Positions 1 through 6,243 of a DNA stretch of 12,227 bases are shown here, piece by piece. This DNA comes from JAEYZS01 sp964469265. Lineage in GTDB: Bacteria > Bdellovibrionota > Bdellovibrionia > Bdellovibrionales > JAEYZS01. The stretch covers positions 1 through 12,227 of the forward strand of contig CAYXYF010000044.1 of assembly GCA_964469265.1 (NCBI GenBank). Reading direction: 5' to 3'. The position numbers and the translations under genes were made by a program. Under the pieces are notes generated by a model, which searched no databases, had not been told where the DNA came from, and was given only the letters and a program-made list of their open reading frames with translations. Position 1 is the stretch's first letter, and each line of letters starts with the position of its first letter.

Positions 1-13
1 CTCTCACTGCCTA

Positions 14-1432
14 TTACCTCTTTAAATTAATAACCGTATCAAGCATCTCATCAGCTGTTTTAATTAACTTTGCTGAAGCATCAAACGCTTTTTGATATTC
101 AATCATTTTCACGGTTTCTTCATCTAAGCTCACACCACTAATACTTTCTCTAATGTTTTTTAGCTGTGATAAAGACTCTGCTTGGTGCTCAAACAGTGAT
201 CGTGATTTTTTAGTTACGACAGAAAGCTCTCCCACTAGTCCGTTGTAGAAATCATCTAGCGTATCCGTACCGCTCAAGAGCGGTTTATATTGTAAGGATG
301 CAATCACGTTTGCAACACGGTTATCCGCTGGTGCATCTGGTGTTAACCCCGCGGCGATAAAACCCACGTCCCTAGAAATAGGATCCGCCAGAGCAATATG
401 AGCTGAGAAATCTTTTTCTGCGCCCATTTTAAAGAAGTGTCCTGCAGGTCTGCTCTTTTGGTCATAACCCATTTGGTGAACTTCGTTAATACTCTCAGCC
501 ATTGTGTAAGCTAACTTATCTACTTTATCTAAAATTCCGTTAATAACATTATCGCGAACTTCAATCATACCACCAAGCTTTCCACCTGTAATTTGGCTGG
601 TAACCTTGTGGGCTGTAGAGCGTTCGTTGAGTTGGAAGAAAATATCAGCGCCACCTTCGCGCTTCGAGCCACCTTCAGGCGTTGAAGCAGACTTTAAAGT
701 TGCGGCGTCATACCCGCTGACAAGCACGACTGTGTTTCCAGCGGTAACATTTACCTTCCCGTTTTCGACTTCTGTATATTTGATATTAATTTTCTCACCA
801 AGTTCTTTTAAAACTTGGTCACGACGATCGCGGTGATCATTGGCATGCGCACCAGTTATCTCAACACTTTGAACCTTTTCATTCAGGTCGGCGATTTCTT
901 GAGTCATTCGATTGATTTCGTTAATTTCGCCTTCAATCTCAGCATCGATTTCGCTTTGAATCTGCTTCATCTGAGCATTGATGCGCTGGAAGTCTTGAGT
1001 CATGTTCCAAGCAGTTTCCTTAACTTGAGTACGGATTGGTAAGCTCTCCGGATAGTTTGCAAGCTCTCTAAATGCATTAAAAAACTCACCCATGAAATGG
1101 TTTAAACCTTTATTCACTTGTTCATTGAAGATAGTTTCCACGCGATTCAGATAAGCCATCTTGCCTTCACCGAATCCCATTTTCATTTGCTCAAACTGAA
1201 TTTGTTTTTCCAAGTGAGGGTTGTTTGTTCTCGTTACTGCTTGAGTTTTTGCGCCTGTACCGATTTGAACGCGGCCCAAATTTGTAGGTGCGGTAGACTG
1301 AATCTCTACACGCTGACGAGTATAACCTTCTGTATTTTTATTTGCGATGTTATGGGAGACGGTCTGAAGCCCTGTTTGGCTATTCATCATTGAACGCTGA
1401 GCAATGTTCATTACTGATGATACTTTAGACAT
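14..1432 (-). CDS. flgK: FlgK, flagellar hook-filament junction protein 1
   Basis: FlgK forms the first junction ring between hook and filament and is exported by the flagellar type III apparatus. The N-terminus has the rod/hook/filament D0 signature with an HNIANKNTEGYTRQ block at residues 28-40. The C-terminus is the matching amphipathic D0 helix (IEYQKAFDASAKLIKTADEM, ending near VINLKR). The middle (about 80-180) is a helical, coiled-coil-rich D1 region. At 472 residues it is shorter than the roughly 550 of enteric FlgK, the loss being in the variable central domains. The ATG at 1430-1432 is preceded by a GAGGGA Shine-Dalgarno. It is the last gene of the cluster seen here, 66 bp after flgN, and the leader holds two GGA-loop hairpins (listed separately). 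flgL would be expected just beyond the left edge but is not in view. Identity is secure. Confidence 0.96.
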   Translation of the reverse strand: MSKVSSVMNIAQRSMMNSQTGLQTVSHNIANKNTEGYTRQRVEIQSTAPTNLGRVQIGTGAKTQAVTRTNNPHLEKQIQFEQMKMGFGEGKMAYLNRVETIFNEQVNKGLNHFMGEFFNAFRELANYPESLPIRTQVKETAWNMTQDFQRINAQMKQIQSEIDAEIEGEINEINRMTQEIADLNEKVQSVEITGAHANDHRDRRDQVLKELGEKINIKYTEVENGKVNVTAGNTVVLVSGYDAATLKSASTPEGGSKREGGADIFFQLNERSTAHKVTSQITGGKLGGMIEVRDNVINGILDKVDKLAYTMAESINEVHQMGYDQKSRPAGHFFKMGAEKDFSAHIALADPISRDVGFIAAGLTPDAPADNRVANVIASLQYKPLLSGTDTLDDFYNGLVGELSVVTKKSRSLFEHQAESLSQLKNIRESISGVSLDEETVKMIEYQKAFDASAKLIKTADEMLDTVINLKR

Positions 1433-1439
1433 CCTGTCC
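1427..1439 (-). promoter_or_regulatory. GGA hairpin over the flgK start codon (candidate CsrA site)
   Basis: On the minus strand GGACAGGATGTCT can fold as a short stem (GACA/TGTC, plus a G-U pair) presenting GGA in the loop, with the flgK ATG inside the GGATG. A second GGA lies a few bases upstream in the Shine-Dalgarno (GAGGGA). AGGA in a small loop over a start codon is the arrangement CsrA/RsmA proteins use to block initiation. The stem is short, so the regulatory role is inference. Confidence 0.35.
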
Positions 1440-1464
1440 CTCTTTGCCTAAGTGATAGGCGTTT

Positions 1465-1488
1465 AAAGCTTCAATCCTCGAAGCCTTT
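1465..1488 (-). promoter_or_regulatory. Leader hairpin with AGGA loop upstream of flgK
   Basis: In the flgN-flgK gap the minus strand reads AAAGGCTTC, loop GAGGATT, GAAGCTTT: an 8-bp stem with one bulged G and AGGA in a 7-base loop. It has no T-run, so it is not an obvious terminator. It lies about 40 nt upstream of the GGA at the flgK start codon. Two GGA sites some tens of bases apart suit bridging by one CsrA dimer. Structure is seen; function is inferred. Confidence 0.4.
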
Positions 1489-1498
1489 GATTCGTCAG

Positions 1499-2011
1499 TT
1501 AAACTTCTTTACTGACAAATCTTCCTGGTGTCACTGGCCCTTCTGAAACTTTGCCTTCGCTCTTATAAGTTTTCTTATCTTGCAAAGACTGCTTCAGATT
1601 TTCCAATGCACCTTTAATATTTGTAAGAGCTGATTGAACTAATACTTCGTTCTTCTCGTTATGCTCCCTTACCCTCTTAATCAATAGCTCAAGCGTTGCG
1701 TGTATCGATCGGAGTTTATCTCCTTGGGCCATTTCCATTTTTGAAGCCAACTCAAGTAGTGTCACGCCTTCTGGTTTGAAAATGTTCAATGTTTGAGCAA
1801 GCTCTCTTGCGCGCTTCTCTCGAACCCGCTCTAAAGATTTTAACTTCGTGACCATAGCTTCTTTAGATTTATTGTTTTCAATAAGGGCTTCGAGTTTTGA
1901 TTCAATCAAAATGTTATACTCGTGGCGTACAAGATCTAAAAAGTGTCTGTACACTGTTACCTCTTCTTCGAGGATACTTACCAAATTGTTATAACACTCT
2001 GTTGTTTTCAT
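1499..2011 (-). CDS. flgN: FlgN-family chaperone for hook-associated proteins
   Basis: FlgN is a small cytoplasmic chaperone that binds the C-terminal helices of FlgK and FlgL, keeps them unfolded and delivers them to the flagellar export gate. The 170-residue product is almost entirely helical: a long charged heptad-rich region (residues about 5-145) and a disordered C-terminal tail ending PGRFVSKEV. Sequence conservation in this family is low, so the call rests on length, coiled-coil character and its place between flgM and flgK, the standard flgMNK order. The ATG follows flgM by 14 nt, with an AAGGA Shine-Dalgarno overlapping that gap, so it is cotranscribed with flgM and probably translationally coupled. 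No membrane segment or signal peptide is present. Confidence 0.85.
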   Translation of the reverse strand: MKTTECYNNLVSILEEEVTVYRHFLDLVRHEYNILIESKLEALIENNKSKEAMVTKLKSLERVREKRARELAQTLNIFKPEGVTLLELASKMEMAQGDKLRSIHATLELLIKRVREHNEKNEVLVQSALTNIKGALENLKQSLQDKKTYKSEGKVSEGPVTPGRFVSKEV

Positions 2012-2025
2012 AAATCCTTAGCGAT

Positions 2026-2379
2026 TTAGTCTTCCTGAGCAGCATTGAGCAAGCTCTCGTTGACCATTTTGTCGGCAACTTTTCTTGCATCAACTTTGTA
2101 AAGACCCTTATCGATTAATTCTTGCAACTTTTTAACTTTGGCTTCATCAACATCAGGAGTGTTGTTCGCGATATCAGCCGCTTTTTTCATCTCTTGCGCG
2201 CGCGGTGATAAATCAATCTTAGCCGACTCACTTTTTGCTGTTTGTGAAGCAATCTGTTTGTTTTCTTTTGCGTTTGTGTTTTGTCCTACTTCAGAAGTCT
2301 TAGCTGAATTTAAGCTTTGAAGAGTTTTATCCTGAAGTATTTTATTCACATCACTGTTAACTTTTGGGTTAACTTTCAT
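2026..2379 (-). CDS. flgM: FlgM, anti-sigma-28 factor
   Basis: FlgM holds sigma-28 (FliA) inactive until the hook-basal body is finished, then is exported so late flagellar genes can be expressed. The 117-residue protein has a disordered, Ser/Asn/Lys-rich N-terminal half. The C-terminal sigma-binding domain starts at about residue 54 with IDLSPRAQEM and continues with VKKLQELIDKGLYKVDARKV and ADKM, the classic FlgM pattern. The start is fixed by a strong GGAGGT Shine-Dalgarno six bases before ATG. A 121-bp gap separates it from flgJ and contains its own extended -10 promoter, so it can be made independently of the rod/ring operon. The Shine-Dalgarno lies in the 3' arm of a small imperfect hairpin (GGCCT-CGG-AGGTC), which might dampen initiation. 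Confidence 0.95.
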   Translation of the reverse strand: MKVNPKVNSDVNKILQDKTLQSLNSAKTSEVGQNTNAKENKQIASQTAKSESAKIDLSPRAQEMKKAADIANNTPDVDEAKVKKLQELIDKGLYKVDARKVADKMVNESLLNAAQED

Positions 2380-2411
2380 GTTAGACCTCCGAGGCCGTAG
2401 CCTGTACTAAA

Positions 2412-2441
2412 ATTGTAACATATTGAAACATTCATATGCAA
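2412..2441 (-). promoter_or_regulatory. Candidate extended -10 promoter for flgM-flgN-flgK
   Basis: On the minus strand TGTTACAAT (2412-2420) is an extended -10 element (TG-N-TACAAT, five of six matches to TATAAT). A weak -35 TTGCAT (2436-2441) lies 18 bp upstream. The predicted start is about 25 nt before the flgM ATG, a sensible leader length that includes the GGAGGT Shine-Dalgarno. It resembles a housekeeping-sigma promoter rather than a sigma-28 one, and would allow FlgM to be present before late-gene activation. Confidence 0.5.
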
Positions 2442-2500
2442 ATAATCCTATTGGGTACTCAGTTTTCCACATGGTGCGCTCAATTCTTGACCTTTGTCGG

Positions 2501-3145
2501 CTAGACTTTTTGCTGCTCGACTTTCCATACAAACCCCGTCGCATCTTGCGAGATCGTTCCTATTGTTTCCCCTGGACCAAAGCTATTTTTTTCAACATTC
2601 AATGCCCCTTTAAATACGAAGGTGGACTTCATGTTACCAGGGTGCTTAATAAATAGCGCACGCTCTCCACCGTCAAGGTTTCGACTGCCTATAACTTCAC
2701 CTTCCCATGGCGAAGTGATGTCTAAGGATTCTCCTTTTTGTTGCGGCCTAAACCGAAGTTCCATTGCTCCTGTTTGAGAGTCTGAGCGGTTTTCAACTTC
2801 AAAAGTCTTTTCATTGTTCATCGGAATAGGGCCTTGCGGGCGAATGTGATTTTGTTGCGGTCCAAATCTTTCAATAATCTGATCATAGATAAGATCGCCT
2901 AAACCTACGCCACCAACGTTTGACCACTGCTCAACATATTTGTCATACATTTGATCTTTGTAAATACGCTCAGCCATCGACTCTTTAACAAGGTCGCTCT
3001 TGGCTACGGCTTGCCTCATGGCTCCAACCATCTGCTTCAAGAATGCTTGCTCATACATTCGCGACGCTTCAAGGATTTTGGGATCGCGTTTATCGACTTT
3101 GTCTTCGAGAGGATTGATGTTTGTTTGGGAAATATTATTAACCAT
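2501..3145 (-). CDS. flgJ: FlgJ, rod-cap protein with a degenerate M23-like C-terminal domain
   Basis: FlgJ caps the growing rod in the periplasm. Residues about 22-95 match the rod-binding domain (ASRMYEQAFLKQMVGAMRQA, then KDQMYDKYVEQWSNVGGVGLG). In enteric bacteria the second half is a glucosaminidase. Here a Pro/Gln/Asn linker (95-140) leads to residues 142-210, which read like the core of an M23/LytM beta domain: ITSPWEGEVIGS, LFIKHPG, a FGPGETIGTIS stretch like the usual VKVGDRVKRGQVIG, and TGFVWKVEQ where active enzymes have the HxH zinc ligands. The HxH is replaced by F-V-W and no upstream HxxxD is visible, so the domain should be catalytically dead. There is no signal peptide, as expected for a type III export substrate. 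The Shine-Dalgarno is weak (AAAGAG). A 251-bp structured gap separates it from flgI. The rod-cap call is firm; the M23 relationship is by eye. Confidence 0.88.
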   Translation of the reverse strand: MVNNISQTNINPLEDKVDKRDPKILEASRMYEQAFLKQMVGAMRQAVAKSDLVKESMAERIYKDQMYDKYVEQWSNVGGVGLGDLIYDQIIERFGPQQNHIRPQGPIPMNNEKTFEVENRSDSQTGAMELRFRPQQKGESLDITSPWEGEVIGSRNLDGGERALFIKHPGNMKSTFVFKGALNVEKNSFGPGETIGTISQDATGFVWKVEQQKV

Positions 3146-3177
3146 GCATTTCTCTTTAAGGTGAAGGAATACTGGTT

Positions 3178-3389
3178 AAAAAAAGCGGGGCGGTTCGTTA
3201 GAGTTCGTGCATCCTGCACTTTCAAATCATCATCCTTGACGATTCGTAGACTTTCCTTGTTTCCTGCTTAAGGGAAAGATAGTCATCCTTCCATGGCTCT
3301 GACCTCTAACTCCCCTACCCCAGAAGCCACATCCATGTGGCTCCTATAAACCTAATTCCTATTTTAAGTTACCTAACTCGTTTCTCCTA
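3178..3389 (-). ncRNA. GGA-rich multi-hairpin RNA, candidate CsrA-binding sponge or leader
   Basis: Read on the minus strand this gap contains 11 GGA triplets (ten as AGGA or ANGGA) and only one TCC. The hairpins, with plus-strand coordinates, are: 3325-3342, stem AGCCAC/GTGGCT with hexaloop ATGGAT; 3281-3304, GTCA/TGAC enclosing ATGGA and AAGGA; 3251-3278, CTTTCC(C)TT/AAGGAAAG with AGGA in an 11-base loop; 3224-3245, eight pairs including two G-U with hexaloop AAGGAT; 3207-3219, GTGC/GCAC with loop AGGAT. ACATGGATGT and TCAAGGATGA match the published 10-base RsmE/CsrA consensus WCANGGANGW exactly. A 7-bp long-range stem (3304-3310 with 3197-3203) plus GGGG/CCCC encloses the inner hairpins, followed by seven T (3184-3178). 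The architecture resembles CsrB/RsmZ sponge RNAs. It could instead be a CsrA-controlled attenuator for flgJ, 33 nt downstream, or a processed operon segment. Both ends are estimates. Confidence 0.5.
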
Positions 3390-3395
3390 ACTTAT

Positions 3396-3423
3396 TTTAT
3401 AAAACTTCTAAATCCCCGTGCAA
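3396..3423 (-). promoter_or_regulatory. Weak candidate promoter for the GGA-rich RNA
   Basis: At the end of flgI the minus strand has TATAAA (3396-3401, five of six matches to TATAAT), 16 bp after a poor -35 TTGCAC (3418-3423). It would start transcription near 3389, just past the flgI stop codon. AT-rich sequence gives such matches by chance, so this is tentative. Confidence 0.25.
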
Positions 3424-4425
3424 AGCTCCAGCTGCTTTAATGTTTTGAAGAATAGTGATCAGGTCTTTAGGAGAGATTCCTAGACCATTTAATGCTTTTA
3501 CTATTTCTCCAACATTTGCTTCTCCACCGAACATTGCAGAGTTTGCAGCTTTTTTGTCATTAGCTTTTGCTTCGCCGATTTGAACACTAATATTTCCGTG
3601 AGCAATTGCCACTTTCGAAATTCGAACCATTTCTCCTATGACAACCGTTCCTGTTTTCTCATTAATAACAACTTTTGCTTTTGCATCAGGGTTGACGTCT
3701 AAGCTTTCAATCGCCGCCATAAACTCCACTGCGTTTCCTTCGTAGATTGGAGGCACAACGATATCAATAGTTCCACTGTCTTTTGCTACGCCATACTTAC
3801 CGCCCATATCACGGTTAATGACATGCGCTACTCTTGCGGCGGTCGTAAAGTCTGGATTATGTAACGTGAGTCTTAACATCCTTCGACCTGCAAACTCCAT
3901 ATCCAAATCTTTTTCGATAATTGCACCACCTGGAACTCTACCGACAGTAAGATGTGCTTTGCCGCCTCCGCCACTTTGTCCCACAACAAGCGGACCTTGA
4001 GCCACAGCATAAACTTCTTTATTTGCAGCTCTTAAAGGCGTTTGCAAAATTGTACCACCCACTAAGCTTGTTGAGTCTCCAATGGCATGAACGGTAATAT
4101 CGATTTTGTTTCCGGACCGTGCAAAGGCTGGAAGATTTGCAGTAATCATAACCGCAGCAACGTTTTTACTTGTGATGTCTTTATTGTCGAGCTTCACGCC
4201 GACAATATCTAACATTCTAGACATACTTTTACTTGTAAACTCCGCAGCGCCATCACCTGTTCCCTGGAGACCAACCACTAAGCCGTAACCGATGAGTTGG
4301 TTTTCACGAACGCCTCTAATATTGGCTATGTCTTTAAGTCGTGCCGCATACACATCTTGGACAACCATAATGATGGCTACCGTGACGACAAAAAAGAAAT
4401 AGTTTCTTTTAAGAAAGTTTCTCAT
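3397..4425 (-). CDS. flgI: FlgI, flagellar P-ring protein
   Basis: FlgI polymerises around the rod at the peptidoglycan layer, forming the P-ring bushing. The 342-residue precursor has a Sec signal peptide (basic MRNFLKR, hydrophobic core, probable cleavage after VYA at 25-27). The FlgI hallmark RLKDIANIRGVRENQLIGYG and LVVGLQGTGDG follow. The C-terminus (VGEIVKALNGLGISPKDLIT and IKAAGALHGDLEVL) is also standard, and the length is close to family norms. The ATG at 4423-4425 has an AAGGAG Shine-Dalgarno 11 nt upstream, and an in-frame TAA just before that blocks any longer start. The start overlaps the stop of a 26-codon ORF by ATGA, so the two are probably translationally coupled. FlgA, encoded two genes upstream, is its periplasmic assembly chaperone. 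Confidence 0.97.
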   Translation of the reverse strand: MRNFLKRNYFFFVVTVAIIMVVQDVYAARLKDIANIRGVRENQLIGYGLVVGLQGTGDGAAEFTSKSMSRMLDIVGVKLDNKDITSKNVAAVMITANLPAFARSGNKIDITVHAIGDSTSLVGGTILQTPLRAANKEVYAVAQGPLVVGQSGGGGKAHLTVGRVPGGAIIEKDLDMEFAGRRMLRLTLHNPDFTTAARVAHVINRDMGGKYGVAKDSGTIDIVVPPIYEGNAVEFMAAIESLDVNPDAKAKVVINEKTGTVVIGEMVRISKVAIAHGNISVQIGEAKANDKKAANSAMFGGEANVGEIVKALNGLGISPKDLITILQNIKAAGALHGDLEVL

Positions 4426-4502
4426 GAAAAATAGTACTCCTTAAATTGCAATAATATTGCCATGCCGATAACTGCGCTTTGTATGAGAATAAACTTGATC
4501 AT
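4422..4502 (-). CDS. 26-residue predicted membrane microprotein between flgH and flgI
   Basis: I do not recognise this peptide. It starts MIKFILIQSAVIGMAILL and ends FKEYYFS: one hydrophobic stretch (residues 2-20) with Lys3 near the N-terminus and a charged/aromatic tail, so it could be a single-pass membrane peptide or an uncleaved signal-like peptide. Its ATG overlaps the flgH stop as ATGA (4499-4502). Its TGA overlaps the flgI ATG as ATGA (4422-4425). An AAAGGA Shine-Dalgarno lies inside the last flgH codons with 8-nt spacing, and the flgI Shine-Dalgarno lies within its Lys21-Glu22 codons. It thus fills the whole flgH-flgI spacer with a chain of coupled starts. It may be a functional microprotein, or a translated bridge passing ribosomes from flgH to flgI. 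It is below usual gene-finder length limits. Confidence 0.6.
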   Translation of the reverse strand: MIKFILIQSAVIGMAILLQFKEYYFS

Positions 4503-5287
4503 AAGGTTTTTCCTTTGTTGTATCTTACAATGTCAAATTTCGAATCTAGCATCTTAGAAGAATCCACGCTGTCGTTTGCAATGTCTTGAGGCTTGACTAA
4601 TCCTGTAACAATCACGCGATACTCGCGTGTCCCAATCATAAATGTTTGAGAGCCCTTTACTCTGTAATTACCATCACTCATTCTCTCAACAACCCGAGTT
4701 GGTACGGACTTCACATCAAACGCTGTGTCCGCTGCGCTAGGATTTGCTGATGCCGCTTGAGTGGTTGGGGGTTGTTGAGCCTCGGCGCCAGCTGATGCAT
4801 CTGGGTTTGCACCGTCTGCTTGAGCAGTCTGCCCCTCAGGTTGCTCAGTTGATGCAACTCCTCTCCGACTCTTTTCAATACGTTTAGTCAGTTCTTTAAT
4901 GACCGTTGCTTTCGTAGAAAGTTGCTTTTCGGGTTGACCATCTAATAACACATTTAAAATATCTCCAGGTAACCGAACAATATTCTGCGCAAACAAGTAA
5001 GAATCTTGTCCCTCGTTCACCCAGAGAGATCCGCCGTTATCTGAAAACAATTCTTGATTCTCAAATTGACGTTTGGTCATGCGGCGGTACTGCCTCTCCT
5101 CTGAAACTGGGATGTCTTGTACATCTGAGTATTTGACTCGATCATCTCTTACTGGAGTTGCAGCCTGTTTTTGTTGTTGAGGTTGCCCTTCGTTAAGAAA
5201 AGCCTTCCACTTCTTTCCAAAGCTTGTGCAGCCACTAAGAATGACGACAAGAGACACAATTAGAGAAAATTTAAAAACGTTCTTCAT
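4499..5287 (-). CDS. flgH: FlgH, flagellar L-ring lipoprotein
   Basis: FlgH forms the L-ring in the outer membrane. The N-terminus is a lipoprotein signal with lipobox LSGC and acylated Cys20. Family motifs follow: GGSLW (85-89), LFAQNIVRLPGDILNVLL (98-115), and GLVKPQDIANDSVDSSKMLD (229-248) with a Tyr/Gly-Lys end where FlgH proteins usually finish YxGxG. Residues about 145-187 form a low-complexity Ala/Gln/Pro/Thr/Gly insert (TEQPEGQTAQADGANP and similar) in the middle, making the protein 262 residues rather than about 230. The ATG overlaps the flgA stop as TAATG, so translation is coupled. The stop in turn overlaps the following microORF. Confidence 0.96.
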   Translation of the reverse strand: MKNVFKFSLIVSLVVILSGCTSFGKKWKAFLNEGQPQQQKQAATPVRDDRVKYSDVQDIPVSEERQYRRMTKRQFENQELFSDNGGSLWVNEGQDSYLFAQNIVRLPGDILNVLLDGQPEKQLSTKATVIKELTKRIEKSRRGVASTEQPEGQTAQADGANPDASAGAEAQQPPTTQAASANPSAADTAFDVKSVPTRVVERMSDGNYRVKGSQTFMIGTREYRVIVTGLVKPQDIANDSVDSSKMLDSKFDIVRYNKGKTL

Positions 5288-6240
5288 TATCTAACCTCTA
5301 CCTGACCGCTATCTTGAACGACGCCAACGATCACTTTTTTTGTCGAAGGGTTTAGCACTTTAATGGTATCCCCAATTGCTCCCCCTTCTTGTGAAATCCC
5401 GTCTAAATGAATTCGCCATCCTTGATTTTGAACTGTAACTTGCACAGGACTTCCTCTTGCAACTGCCAATTTCTTTTTGAGAGATCGCTGCCAGATGATT
5501 TGGTTACTGGAAATGTTGCCAGCAGCCTGTGATCCGACGATTTGCTCAACAGTCGGAATGATTTCTGAGTTAAATGTAATATCTTTTTTTGCAAAGAGAA
5601 CATCGTCTTGTTGAAAACGTTCTCCGAAGCGTACATTTCTTTTTGCAATTGGCACCTCTTTTACAATTCGTAAATTCCCTTGAACATAAACTTTCTTTAT
5701 AAAGTTATTATTTTTATATAAATCTAAAGTAATATTAAAATTACCACGCGGAATAGAGTGGTTATTTGAAATTTGCCAAGTCACATTTGGCTCAAGCTTT
5801 TCTAATTTTTGTAATCTCACTGCGGAAACCTCGACATCGCAAGGTGCACAAGTAGATTGAACCCACTCGGTAATTCTGGACTTTACCTCATCGGGGGTTA
5901 AATTCGCAGACTTTCTTGAAACCTTAATGACCGCAGGAATCTTTAACCGAACATTGATCATTTCAGCCTTCAGATTGTAACGGATAATTTCTGAAATGGC
6001 GTAGCTTGAAAAGTTACGAATTTCGCCTTCTTTTGGGGTATCGCCTATAACAATTGAGCTTATCCGTTCTTTCATGGCATCTGATAATTGGCTTGAGTCC
6101 ACGATATCTTTTAAATAGATTTTGTCCCCTTCAATATACGCTCGAGATAAAATCGTAAGGTTTGAAGGCGCAGCGATTGCATTGATTCCGAAAATCAGCA
6201 TTAGGAGAAATATAATTTCATGCAATCGTATTTTTACCAA
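5287..6240 (-). CDS. flgA: FlgA, P-ring assembly chaperone
   Basis: FlgA is a periplasmic chaperone that binds FlgI and promotes P-ring formation. The 317-residue precursor has a signal peptide (basic MVKIRLHE, hydrophobic IIFLLMLIFGINAIA). A variable N-terminal domain carries a CxxC pair (Cys131, Cys134). An SAF-type domain lies at about 193-255 (VPIAKRNVRFGERFQQDDVL). The conserved C-terminus has VARGSPVQVTVQNQGWRIHL then GAIGDTIKVLNPSTKKVIVG. The start is TTG: no in-frame ATG precedes the signal peptide, the TTG lies 3 nt after the flgG stop, and a GAGGT Shine-Dalgarno sits five bases upstream. It lies between flgG and flgH in a tight operon. FlgA is poorly conserved, but the C-terminal domain and position make this firm. 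Confidence 0.93.
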   Translation of the reverse strand: MVKIRLHEIIFLLMLIFGINAIAAPSNLTILSRAYIEGDKIYLKDIVDSSQLSDAMKERISSIVIGDTPKEGEIRNFSSYAISEIIRYNLKAEMINVRLKIPAVIKVSRKSANLTPDEVKSRITEWVQSTCAPCDVEVSAVRLQKLEKLEPNVTWQISNNHSIPRGNFNITLDLYKNNNFIKKVYVQGNLRIVKEVPIAKRNVRFGERFQQDDVLFAKKDITFNSEIIPTVEQIVGSQAAGNISSNQIIWQRSLKKKLAVARGSPVQVTVQNQGWRIHLDGISQEGGAIGDTIKVLNPSTKKVIVGVVQDSGQVEVR

Positions 6241-6243
6241 AGT

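Noticed and set aside
1429..1498. Open reading stretch across the flgN-flgK gap in another frame (peptide ending ALNAYHLGKEGQDV)
   Set aside because: There is no ATG, GTG or TTG start and a stop lies just upstream. It would need a frameshift in flgN, for which there is no other sign.
2494..2501. Sigma-28-like GCCGACAA on the minus strand at the end of flgJ, upstream of flgM
   Set aside because: No TAAA-type -35 at the required distance, and it lies about 115 bp before flgM; the extended -10 promoter nearer flgM is better.
3197..3225. TTGAAA-N17-TCTAAC as a sigma-70 promoter for flgJ
   Set aside because: The -10 is weak (four of six), and the same bases are better explained by the GGA hairpins and long-range stem.
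2951..3271. 106-codon plus-strand frame opposite flgJ
   Set aside because: It is a shadow of the flgJ coding frame running into the structured gap, with no ribosome site and no recognisable domain.
4464..4471. Exact sigma-28 -10 octamer GCCGATAA on the plus strand between flgH and flgI
   Set aside because: It points antisense into flgH, the nearest TAAA is three bases too far for a -35, and one such octamer in 24 kb of both strands is not surprising.
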